NCBI GenBank assembly: GCA_018066065.1
Contig: JAGHSC010000057.1
Span: 1-13,926, forward strand
Origin: Candidatus Cryptobacteroides faecihippi
Lineage (GTDB): Bacteria; Bacteroidota; Bacteroidia; Bacteroidales; UBA932
Length of the DNA: 13,926 bases
Reading direction: 5' to 3'
Positions 7,200-13,794 of this stretch are shown here, in pieces (within the stretch, counting starts at the first letter, position 1; every line of letters starts with the position of its first letter). A model generated the notes under the pieces. It was not told the origin of the DNA, did no database searches, and saw nothing but the letters and a program-made list of their open reading frames with translations. The translations under genes and the position numbers were made by a program.

Positions 7200-7373
7200 T
7201 TAAGCCAAGCCTCCCCAGACCAGCCCCACGACTGTCTGGGCTCTCGCCTCTTCCAGCACAGCCATCCACTCCGTCTCGTCAAGCCTGAGTGCATCCGGAT
7301 CGTCCGGCGCTGTCTCCCAGAGACCTGCCCTGACAAGTGTCAGCAATGCCCTATGCGTCCTTGACAGATCCAT
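7200..7373 (-). pseudogene. N-terminal fragment of the split nucleotidyltransferase gene
   Basis: A 57-residue reading frame opens MDLSRTHRALLTLVRAGLW, continues with DETEWMAVLEEARAQTVVGL, and stops at TAA (7200-7202) right after GLVWGGLA. This is the helical N-terminus normally fused to the PF14907 catalytic domain ('LL.LLRAGLW...', 'W..LL..AR.QTV.GLV.'). The downstream frame is the same one, so one base change (for example GAA or CAA to TAA) explains the split. The ATG at 7373 lies inside the 3' end of the PqqD-like gene (23-nt overlap), which indicates translational coupling; an in-frame TTG at 7382 is less likely. The fragment alone has no known activity. Confidence 0.7.
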
Positions 7374-7650
7374 CACAGGCAATCAAACCGTTCGAGAGCC
7401 AGTTTTCAAGCATCTCCCTCACATCCACTCTCGCGATTTCCGGCTCGACATCATATTCTCCAAGCAGCCATTCCACCAACTGCTCTTCCTGGCAACCTCC
7501 GGATTCAAGCGTCTTGTTCCACAAGAAAGCAGCTGACTCGTTGAGCGTGAGGACACGTGAAAGATCCGCGCTTCCACTCACCGAGCGGACTACCATGAAG
7601 CAGTCCCCTATTTTCCTGAGTTTCAGGCCTTCTTTAACCCTGATTGCCAT
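7351..7650 (-). CDS. PqqD-like small protein (RiPP-recognition fold)
   Basis: A 99-residue protein of the PqqD family (PF05402), a winged-helix fold that binds leader peptides in pathways for ribosomally made, modified peptides. Seen: RVKEGLKLRKIGDCFMVV (4-21) forming the beta hairpin, the hallmark LTLNESAAFLWNKTL (34-48), and EEQLVEWLLGEYDV followed by VREMLENWLSNGLI (55-90) for the helices. No radical-SAM enzyme or PQQ gene is nearby, so this is not PQQ synthesis. In Bacteroidota, PqqD-like proteins often stand beside PF14907 nucleotidyltransferases, as here, where the genes overlap by 23 nt. The role in a polysaccharide operon is unknown. The ATG at 7650 was chosen because the frame upstream (to 7839) overlaps the glycosyltransferase gene and does not look like protein of this family. 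Confidence 0.82.
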   Translation of the reverse strand: MAIRVKEGLKLRKIGDCFMVVRSVSGSADLSRVLTLNESAAFLWNKTLESGGCQEEQLVEWLLGEYDVEPEIARVDVREMLENWLSNGLIACDGSVKDA

Positions 7651-7656
7651 AACTCG

Positions 7657-7688
7657 CAAAGTTATAAAAAAATCAGATACAATCCGAA
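7657..7688 (-). promoter_or_regulatory. possible internal promoter before the PqqD-like gene
   Basis: On the minus strand TAACTTTG (7657-7664) matches the -7 consensus, and TTCG (7685-7688) stands 20 nt upstream as an imperfect -33 element. The match overlaps the end of the upstream glycosyltransferase gene. Transcription would start at or within a few nt of the ATG at 7650, giving a nearly leaderless mRNA. Only sequence match supports it. Confidence 0.4.
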
Positions 7689-8782
7689 TACATTCCGATG
7701 CACCTGTCCAACATGGATTCCTTTGTGAACATCGATTGGTACCTCGACCGTGCTCCAGAGCTGAACTCCCCATACCTTTCCGGAGCAAGGACAGCAGAGA
7801 TCGCGTCGGCCAGAACCTTGGAATCGCGGACCGGGACATTCAGTCCAGACTCCCCGTCAGCATTGACCCAGCCGACTCCAGACCCAGGGATACGCGTAGC
7901 GACGACAGGCTTGCCACAGGACATGGCCTCGATCTGGACGATGGCGAAAGCCTCGGTCTTTTCGACCGAACTCAGGACAAAGACGTCACAAGCCTCATAG
8001 AGAGCAGCCAGGTCCTCATCAGAGACAAACCCGAGCATCGACACCTTGTCATGAAGGCCCAGGGACTCAATGAGTTCCTGATCCTTCCCCCGCAGAGGGC
8101 CTTCACCGGCAAAGATCAGATGACAATCATCCGGGAGCATCGCCGCGGCTTCGATCAGATACTCATGACCTTTATAATATATGCACCTGCCTACATTGAG
8201 GATCAGCCTCTTGCCGGCGAAAGCCCGCCTGACCTCCTCGACTTTGGAAGGATCAGCCACGACACGATCGACTCCGATCGGAAGATAGGTGACCTTGTCC
8301 TGGACCTCAGCCAGGAACGGAGACTCCTTCACATAGACAGGCGTCGTCCCGACAATCATGTCTGCCCTGCGTATAAGCCAGGACTGGATTGGCGAATATG
8401 CGCGGAGAAGAGCCTTCTGCTTCAGGATGTCGCTGTGCCAGTGCAGGACGACCTTCCCCCTGTACCCGGAGAGCATGAGGGCAAGGGCCGCCATCGGGTC
8501 CGGATGGTGGACATGAATGATGTCATAGTCCCGCGCCATCCTGCGCAGCTTGAGAATCATCGCAGGCGACAGCATCGTGGATGCCACCTTCCGAAGAGTG
8601 CGGCACACGTGCACGTCTGAATATTCATTGACAGGGACTGTGAAGCCTGGACCGGGGGTGGCAGAGGCGCAGAGCATGTCACACCTGATCCCGCGCGAGG
8701 AGAGTCCTGTAACGAGGTCGTACATGACTTTCTCGACGCCTCCCTTGACGGGATAGAACTTGCCTAGCTGGAGAATCCTCAT
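7673..8782 (-). CDS. GT4-family glycosyltransferase
   Basis: A retaining GT-B glycosyltransferase that should add one sugar to the lipid-linked repeat unit on the cytoplasmic side. Seen over 369 residues: an N-terminal Rossmann half starting MRILQLGKFYPVKGGVEKV with the acceptor-site loop GGVE (14-17); DIIHVHHPDP (about 87-96) and HWHSD (114-118); an interdomain GTTPVYVKES; then the donor half with LNVGRCIYYKGHEYLIEA (195-212), HLIFAGEGPL, and the E-x7-E motif E277 AFAIVQI E285 followed by AMSCGKPVVAT. The ATG at 8782 was chosen over one at 8824, because family similarity begins at MRILQLGKF and the longer form would overlap the upstream gene by 32 nt. It begins 10 nt after the sugar transferase stop. 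Donor and acceptor cannot be told from sequence. Confidence 0.93.
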   Translation of the reverse strand: MRILQLGKFYPVKGGVEKVMYDLVTGLSSRGIRCDMLCASATPGPGFTVPVNEYSDVHVCRTLRKVASTMLSPAMILKLRRMARDYDIIHVHHPDPMAALALMLSGYRGKVVLHWHSDILKQKALLRAYSPIQSWLIRRADMIVGTTPVYVKESPFLAEVQDKVTYLPIGVDRVVADPSKVEEVRRAFAGKRLILNVGRCIYYKGHEYLIEAAAMLPDDCHLIFAGEGPLRGKDQELIESLGLHDKVSMLGFVSDEDLAALYEACDVFVLSSVEKTEAFAIVQIEAMSCGKPVVATRIPGSGVGWVNADGESGLNVPVRDSKVLADAISAVLAPERYGEFSSGARSRYQSMFTKESMLDRCIGMYSDCI

Positions 8783-8792
8783 GGAGATGCTG

Positions 8793-10247
8793 TCAGAACT
8801 TCTTGCCGAAGACGATGTTCGCAAATGTCATCCAAAGGATCTTGATGTCAAACCACCACGAACGGTGGCGGAGATAGTAGAGGTCAAACTCGAGACGGCG
8901 GAGCATCTTCTCCATCGTGTCGGTGTAGCCATTGTTCAGAGTGGCGTAGGAGGTGACACCGGGACGTATCTGGTAAAGATAGTAGTACCTAGGGTCAACT
9001 TCCATGATCTTGTCGATGTAGAACTTCCTTTCCGGACGGTAACCGACGAAGGACATGTCTCCGACGAAGACATTCCAGAGCTGCGGAAGCTCGTCAAGGT
9101 GGTGCTGACGGATGAACTTTCCGACCTTGGTAAGGCGTGGATCTTCGTCTCCGGCATAGAGCGCAGGGCCTGCAGCCTCGGCATCTGTTCTCATCGAGCG
9201 GAACTTGAGGATGTGGAAAGGTCTGCCGAAACGTCCCAGACGTTCCTGCCTGTAGATTGCCGGGCCATGGTCCTCCATCTTGATCGCGATGTAGACTATC
9301 AGGAAGAGAGGAGAGAAGACAACAAGGAGAAGACCTGCGAGAATGCAATCCACCACGCGTTTTGTCTCACGCTCAATGGTTCCCATGCCGTCAGGGATGT
9401 AATCATCCTGCTTTGCGGAGACCTCCTGGATCGCATGCTGGGACATCGCACCGAAAGTCACGTCGTCGATTCTCGGCGAATTGAGGATGTGAAGTCCAAG
9501 ATCCAGACACATCGGGATCAGGCGATCCTTCTCCTGCCTGGCGAGTGATTCGTCAGCAAAAAGGATGCACTGGACTCCAAGCCTCGACTTCAGGGCCGCC
9601 AGGTCATCCGAGGTCTCCACAGCAAACACGCTCCTGTCCTGGATGACCTTGGAGGCATGGTCCTGGTCAAAGGTAATAAAGCCCAGGATGTCATAGTTTG
9701 GTGATGAGCTCAGTCTTGTGACCATCGCGACAGCCTTGTTGGAAGTGCCGAAGACGAGGACTCCCAGCCTCTTGACATTGCTTTCGACATCGTCGTTGTC
9801 AGCATTCTGGAAGGCAGCGATGATGACGACTCTCGTGACGATGAAGAGGAAAAGCGTGAGCAAGGCATCCACCAGAAGCACCTCACACTCGATCTGGAAT
9901 CGGTCCAGTCCGAAGTACTTAAGGCCTCCGGTGAAGATCAATCCCGCCAGCATGGCTTCCTTGAGGGTCGTGGCCAGCATGAACTTGCCGATGGAGCGGA
10001 ATGAACTGTGGCGGATGACGATGTAGGAGGTGCCCGACAGGGCAAGGGCGACCAAGGTCGTCAGGGCAGACGCAGTGCCCCAGACGGTAAGAAAAAACCT
10101 GAAGCTTCCGAACGGGTCGTTGAAGAAACGGACTGCCATCACCGAAAAGACAGAGGCAATGACGGATATGACAAGGTCCAGGGCCATTATGGTCCAGTAG
10201 CTTGCATACTTGTCTGTGTCTTTGAATTTGTTGATTATCAGCGGCAT
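8793..10247 (-). CDS. polyprenyl-phosphate sugar phosphotransferase (WcaJ/PglC-type initiating enzyme)
   Basis: Transfers a sugar-1-phosphate from a nucleotide sugar to undecaprenyl phosphate, the first step of repeat-unit assembly. Over 484 residues: four TM helices (about 18-40, 51-71, 88-108, 122-145); a CoA-binding-like Rossmann domain (about 160-265, LGVLVFGTSNKAV); then the bacterial sugar transferase domain (PF02397) from 295. It contains a membrane re-entrant helix VVDCILAGLLLVVFSPLF, GPAIYRQERLGRFGRPFHILKFRSMRTDAE-type motif (328-357), the catalytic Asp-Glu pair in HHLDELPQLWN (D385, E386), GDMSFVGYRPE (396-406) and IRPGVTSYATLN (427-438). VGYRPE replaces the more common VGPRPE. Sugar (Glc, Gal or a di-N-acetyl sugar) cannot be determined. 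It follows a 63-nt gap with a possible promoter and a strong Shine-Dalgarno sequence, and precedes a glycosyltransferase by 10 nt. Confidence 0.95.
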   Translation of the reverse strand: MPLIINKFKDTDKYASYWTIMALDLVISVIASVFSVMAVRFFNDPFGSFRFFLTVWGTASALTTLVALALSGTSYIVIRHSSFRSIGKFMLATTLKEAMLAGLIFTGGLKYFGLDRFQIECEVLLVDALLTLFLFIVTRVVIIAAFQNADNDDVESNVKRLGVLVFGTSNKAVAMVTRLSSSPNYDILGFITFDQDHASKVIQDRSVFAVETSDDLAALKSRLGVQCILFADESLARQEKDRLIPMCLDLGLHILNSPRIDDVTFGAMSQHAIQEVSAKQDDYIPDGMGTIERETKRVVDCILAGLLLVVFSPLFLIVYIAIKMEDHGPAIYRQERLGRFGRPFHILKFRSMRTDAEAAGPALYAGDEDPRLTKVGKFIRQHHLDELPQLWNVFVGDMSFVGYRPERKFYIDKIMEVDPRYYYLYQIRPGVTSYATLNNGYTDTMEKMLRRLEFDLYYLRHRSWWFDIKILWMTFANIVFGKKF

Positions 10248-10255
10248 GTCCTAGG

Positions 10256-10262
10256 CTCCTTA
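10256..10262 (-). promoter_or_regulatory. Shine-Dalgarno sequence of the sugar transferase gene
   Basis: TAAGGAG on the minus strand matches the 16S rRNA anti-Shine-Dalgarno region and ends 8 nt before the ATG at 10247. Most genes in this window lack such a sequence, as is usual in Bacteroidota, so this one stands out and supports the chosen start. Confidence 0.6.
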
Positions 10263-10270
10263 CGAATGTG

Positions 10271-10302
10271 CGAAGATAAGAATTTTTCCGTTCAAATTAA
10301 AA
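10271..10302 (-). promoter_or_regulatory. possible promoter before the sugar transferase gene
   Basis: On the minus strand TATCTTCG (10271-10278) is close to the Bacteroides -7 element TAnnTTTG. No good -33 element stands at the right distance: TTTT (10299-10302) is 20 nt upstream, while TTTG (10293-10296) is only 14 nt upstream. It lies in the only gap longer than 25 nt inside the polysaccharide operon (10248-10310), and no terminator hairpin is seen there, so read-through from upstream is expected too. Confidence 0.42.
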
Positions 10303-10310
10303 TGGAGAAA

Positions 10311-11414
10311 TCAGACGCCCAGCAATCCGAACAGGCTGCGCCAGTCCTCAACCGAAGGTGACTCGGCAACGGTCTGGCTAACATCTGAGAAGAGCGAGAG
10401 ATCGGCATCCAGGACAGCTTTCATACGAGACGCGAGTGCCTTCGGATCATCAGGATTGAAGAATGAGACTGCGCTGCAGCCGGAAGCAGTCTCGTGGGCA
10501 TACGGAAGGTCCGCAAGGATCATCGGACGCTGGAGGGAGGAATATTCACTGATAGGGAGTCCCCATGTCTCGACTCGGGACGGGAAGACGAGGGCAGCAG
10601 ACTCCGAGTACAAGGAAGCCAAGGCCTCGCGTGAAACGAACCCGTGGAAATCAATGGACTCGACATTTCCCCACTTCCTGCGGAGCCAGCGAGAGTAGCG
10701 GTTCTCCGTGCCGTTGATGGTAAGAACAACCTTGAATCGTCCCTTCCCAAGTTCGGCTTCGAGCAGACGGGCAGCCTCGCAAAGGACCTCGAAGTTCTTG
10801 TGGCAGTCAGGAGTCGCCGGGAAGATGAACTGAGGCTTGGGAGGGACGGAAGTGTCCAAGCCGGACGAGCTTCGTTCCGGAGGGAACACAATTATCTTTT
10901 CTGACGGGAAAGACAGCATCTCACTCAAGCCTGTGCGGAACCAGCCTGTCTGAGAGATCAGGTAGTCATTGGAGTGGACTCCTATGCGATAGGCAAACCT
11001 CGTGAAGAGGGTGAACAGGAAAATCTTGGGATCGAAGACCAGATCCTGAATCTTTGGCTTAAGGAATGGGAATGAGGTCTGGCAATAGACCGCACGATGC
11101 TCAGCCTTGACGCGCGGGGTGGTGTCATGGAGAGAGAGCCAGAGATGGACAGGTCCGAACTTGAGGGAAAGCTTCCGCATGGTCACATATTCACACCAGA
11201 GGCGACGCGACCAGGACTTGATCGTGTCAGGCATCTCCACGTACTCGATTCCGGGGAAGTCACAGAGCGAACGGTCGTGAACCAGTGCAATCACCCTGCA
11301 GTCAGGGCATAGAGCCGATGCTGAACGCAGGCAGTCCCGAAGGATTGTCAGCGTGCCTCCCTTGCGGATGTTGACCGCCGAGATGACTACAGTCTTTCGA
11401 ACAGCATCTCCCAT
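10311..11414 (-). CDS. GT4-like glycosyltransferase
   Basis: A GT-B glycosyltransferase, 367 residues, probably adding one sugar to the repeat unit in the cytoplasm. Seen: an N-terminal strand KTVVISAVNIRKGGTLTIL (7-25) with the KGG acceptor loop; LWLSLHDTTP (91-100); HSNDYLISQTGWFR at the domain linker (147-160); donor-side strands FIFPATPDCHKNFEVLCEA (197-214) and FHGFVSREALASLYSESAALVFPS (256-279); and an E-x7-E motif E282 TWGLPIS E290 followed by LQRPMILADLPYAHE. The ATG at 11414 overlaps the preceding glycosyltransferase gene by 28 nt, and no other start lies nearer, so translational coupling is likely. Substrates are unknown. It is less typical than the other two GT4 proteins: the usual 'vGR...KG' donor loop is replaced by FPATPDCHKN. 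Confidence 0.88.
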   Translation of the reverse strand: MGDAVRKTVVISAVNIRKGGTLTILRDCLRSASALCPDCRVIALVHDRSLCDFPGIEYVEMPDTIKSWSRRLWCEYVTMRKLSLKFGPVHLWLSLHDTTPRVKAEHRAVYCQTSFPFLKPKIQDLVFDPKIFLFTLFTRFAYRIGVHSNDYLISQTGWFRTGLSEMLSFPSEKIIVFPPERSSSGLDTSVPPKPQFIFPATPDCHKNFEVLCEAARLLEAELGKGRFKVVLTINGTENRYSRWLRRKWGNVESIDFHGFVSREALASLYSESAALVFPSRVETWGLPISEYSSLQRPMILADLPYAHETASGCSAVSFFNPDDPKALASRMKAVLDADLSLFSDVSQTVAESPSVEDWRSLFGLLGV

Positions 11415-12508
11415 CGTTGCATTATCTTTGATTCATCGAAACGGTCGGAGGCGGCAAAAGCAGCAGCCCCCATCCTGTGCCTGAGCCCATCATCAGACAT
11501 CAGACGTACCAGATTCTCCGCCATGGCTTGGACATCCCCTTCCTGCACGAGGAATCCGTCCACGCCATCAGTGATCACGTCCTTCGGTCCGCACTTGCAT
11601 TCAAAGCTCACAATCGGCAATCCATAGGCCTGGGCTTCAAGAAGGACCATTGGAAGGCCTTCATACCTGGAGGATAGAGCGGGGATCGATGCTTCCGGGA
11701 AGACCGAGGCCATACCATCCGCTGCCTTGCCAAGACGGACGCTCGGGCCGATGCCCAGCGTTTCTATCTGACGTTCAAGAGATGCTCTTTCTTCACCATC
11801 ACCGACAATCCAGAGATTCCATCCGGGAACCTTGTCGAGAGCTATTCGCCATGCATGAAGGAGCTTGCCGAAATCCTTCTGGGCAGTGTAACGCCCGACA
11901 GCGATTACAGTCTTCGCATCAAGCCTAGCAGGCTCAGACGGCCTGAATGTTCTAGCATTCGGAATGACGGTCATCCCGGGGATGTCTCCCCAGTATGACT
12001 TATCCTCTTCAGTCAGGACTACGAACTTGTCGAAACGTCTGACCGTACGGAGATCCATCATGCTGCGCAGCCTGTCTGCGAGTTTCCATATCCCTCTCCG
12101 ACCGTACTGCAGTCGCTTGAATCGGGAAAAATGGATTTCAAGGACCTTCTTGCTGCCATCTTTGATCGACGGGAGGAAAGATGCGTCATTGCAGAACATC
12201 GAGACGACGACATCAGCTCTTTCACTTTCCAGCAAAGCCTTGAGTGCACGCCTGTGCCTTATCTGCTTGAATGGGAAATGGATGAGCTTGTCCGCAAAGG
12301 AACCGCCATTGTTTTCTTCGTAATTGATCCCCAGGTCAACAAAGCGGACTGACGGATGGAACGGGAAGGCATGCTCTCTGCCGCATTGGTCAGTCGTGAC
12401 CACAACAAGGTCATTGCCACGCTCCGCGAACCAGTTCACCTTGTTCGCGAGAACGCGTTCCATGCCTGCGGGGCGGTAAGTTCCTGCTATGAGATAGATG
12501 ATTTTCAT
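11387..12508 (-). CDS. GT4-family glycosyltransferase
   Basis: A GT-B retaining glycosyltransferase of 373 residues. Seen: an N-terminal Rossmann start MKIIYLIAGTYRPAGMERVL with the G-M-E-R acceptor loop (15-18); ADVVVSMF (98-105); FVVLTEEDKSYW and MTVIPNA (179-185) at the linker; the donor-site VIAVGRYTAQKDFGKLLHAW (201-220) and LWIVGDGEERASL (232-244); and the E-x7-E motif E283 GLPMVLL E291 followed by AQAYGLPIVSFECKCGPKDVI. The SRYEGLPMVLLEA...CKCGP pattern is that of Bacteroidota capsule and O-antigen GT4 enzymes, often annotated as GalNAc or glucosyl transferases; the real donor is unknown. The start overlaps the polymerase stop by 4 nt (ATGA), and its end overlaps the next gene by 28 nt. 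Confidence 0.93.
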   Translation of the reverse strand: MKIIYLIAGTYRPAGMERVLANKVNWFAERGNDLVVVTTDQCGREHAFPFHPSVRFVDLGINYEENNGGSFADKLIHFPFKQIRHRRALKALLESERADVVVSMFCNDASFLPSIKDGSKKVLEIHFSRFKRLQYGRRGIWKLADRLRSMMDLRTVRRFDKFVVLTEEDKSYWGDIPGMTVIPNARTFRPSEPARLDAKTVIAVGRYTAQKDFGKLLHAWRIALDKVPGWNLWIVGDGEERASLERQIETLGIGPSVRLGKAADGMASVFPEASIPALSSRYEGLPMVLLEAQAYGLPIVSFECKCGPKDVITDGVDGFLVQEGDVQAMAENLVRLMSDDGLRHRMGAAAFAASDRFDESKIMQRWEMLFERL

Positions 12509-13794
12509 TGAAGTTCATCGTCTTCATCCTCATCCTCCTGGGCTTCAAGCTCTTCCACGACTTCGTCAGGATCAAGATGATGCAGCAAGGCATAGATGAG
12601 GAAAATATCCGTCGCCACCTTGATCCAGATGGCAAATGTCAGGATCAAAAGGAACAGGGCCAAGAGGCGCAGACTGGAATGCTGCTTGCCAAGGACCCAG
12701 GCGTTCTCGATGAAGAACATGCAGAAAGCAGAGAAACCGACCACTCCGCAATAAAGGATGAAACGGCAGTAGCCGATGTCGGTACTGTAGATAAAGCCGC
12801 CGAACAGTCCGGTTCCCCAGATCCATGCTTCACGGGTCTTCGGCCAGATCCACATCACGGCATTCAGCTTGTCGGTGGAGTCGGTTCGCCAGACACCGGT
12901 TTCCATCCAGTTGAAGAAGCCCTCGAACGCAAAGCGAAGGTTCTTGTGGAACGTAGGGCTGGTGTTGTAGAAATAGGACAAGGCAATGAAGCCTACTACC
13001 AGCATCGTGATCAGGATCAAGCCTATCCTGGAAGGGCCTCTATCCTCATCATCACGTGCGAAGTATGTTGCGACAGCGAAATATACAACTGCCAAGACCA
13101 TGCCGACAGTAGTCGTACGGGAAATCATGTTTCCAACAACCGAGATAAAGAGGAAGGCCGTAATATACCATGTAATGGACCAGTTGTGCCTGCGGATCCT
13201 CACATCCTTCGCAAGAAGATGAGCCAGCAAGATGAGAATCACAGAAAAGCGGCATCCAGCCGGATCCAGTGCCGCACCGATACCATAAAGACGATGCTTC
13301 TCTTTCAAAAAATCGCTACCCAACACAAAGATGCGGTTAACCAAACTCTCAAACCCAGGACTGGCATCAATCATCAAGGCCAGCACACACTGTGCAAAAG
13401 CAACAGCAACCAGATAGCCGGCAAGCAACTTAAGTGACACTCGCCCGTGCATTCCTCGTATGCACTCACAAGTCGCATAGGCTCCGAAAAGCCACACGAA
13501 GAACGATGTGAAATACGTTGCGTATGTATAGTCGTAAGTTGCATTATAAATCGCCGAATAAAAGCAGAGCCACGAAAAAACACAGGCCCAGACGATAGAC
13601 CACAGCAGTCCCTTCCCCACCTCTGCCTTGTGGGACTTGACCATGTTCAGAAAGTACCAGGCAAGACCAATCACAGCAAGGATCATCTTCGAGTTGAGAC
13701 TCGGCGGCAGGAACGTAAAGTTCACAGGAAAGTAATACAAGCTCATGATGGTACCCACCACGAACATCATCATCTTTTCCGCAAAGCTTCTCAT
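12505..13794 (-). CDS. Wzy-like O-antigen/capsule polymerase (multi-pass membrane protein)
   Basis: A 429-residue inner-membrane protein with about 10-12 hydrophobic helices (for example 10-28, 38-52, 63-82, 94-111, 121-141, 182-195, 208-223, 229-245, 258-274, 346-362, 377-402). It probably joins lipid-linked repeat units at the periplasmic face. Wzy proteins are poorly conserved. Supporting features are the position among glycosyltransferases, RLYGIGAALDPAG (168-180), NMISRTTT (222-229), a long loop (275-325), and the GTGLFGGF...TDIGYCRFILYCGVVG stretch (327-353), similar to the late 'G.G....D..Y......G..G' motif of O-antigen ligase/polymerase proteins. The C-terminus is a very acidic cytoplasmic-type tail (14 Asp/Glu among residues 408-429). 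The ATG at 13794 overlaps the stop of the preceding gene by 4 nt. An O-antigen ligase is an alternative. Confidence 0.8.
   Translation of the reverse strand: MRSFAEKMMMFVVGTIMSLYYFPVNFTFLPPSLNSKMILAVIGLAWYFLNMVKSHKAEVGKGLLWSIVWACVFSWLCFYSAIYNATYDYTYATYFTSFFVWLFGAYATCECIRGMHGRVSLKLLAGYLVAVAFAQCVLALMIDASPGFESLVNRIFVLGSDFLKEKHRLYGIGAALDPAGCRFSVILILLAHLLAKDVRIRRHNWSITWYITAFLFISVVGNMISRTTTVGMVLAVVYFAVATYFARDDEDRGPSRIGLILITMLVVGFIALSYFYNTSPTFHKNLRFAFEGFFNWMETGVWRTDSTDKLNAVMWIWPKTREAWIWGTGLFGGFIYSTDIGYCRFILYCGVVGFSAFCMFFIENAWVLGKQHSSLRLLALFLLILTFAIWIKVATDIFLIYALLHHLDPDEVVEELEAQEDEDEDDELQ

Noticed and set aside
7337..8620. 427-codon open frame on the plus strand
   Set aside because: It is antisense to the glycosyltransferase, PqqD-like and nucleotidyltransferase genes, all of which carry clear family motifs. 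The predicted protein is Arg/Asp/His-rich without a recognisable domain.
8760..9548. 262-codon open frame on the plus strand
   Set aside because: It is the complement of the sugar transferase domain, whose motifs are unmistakable on the minus strand.
12508..13437. 309-codon open frame on the plus strand starting with a hydrophobic segment
   Set aside because: It is antisense to the membrane polymerase. The hydrophobic start is the complement of the acidic tail codons, and the rest is Gln/Asp/His-rich as expected of a shadow frame.
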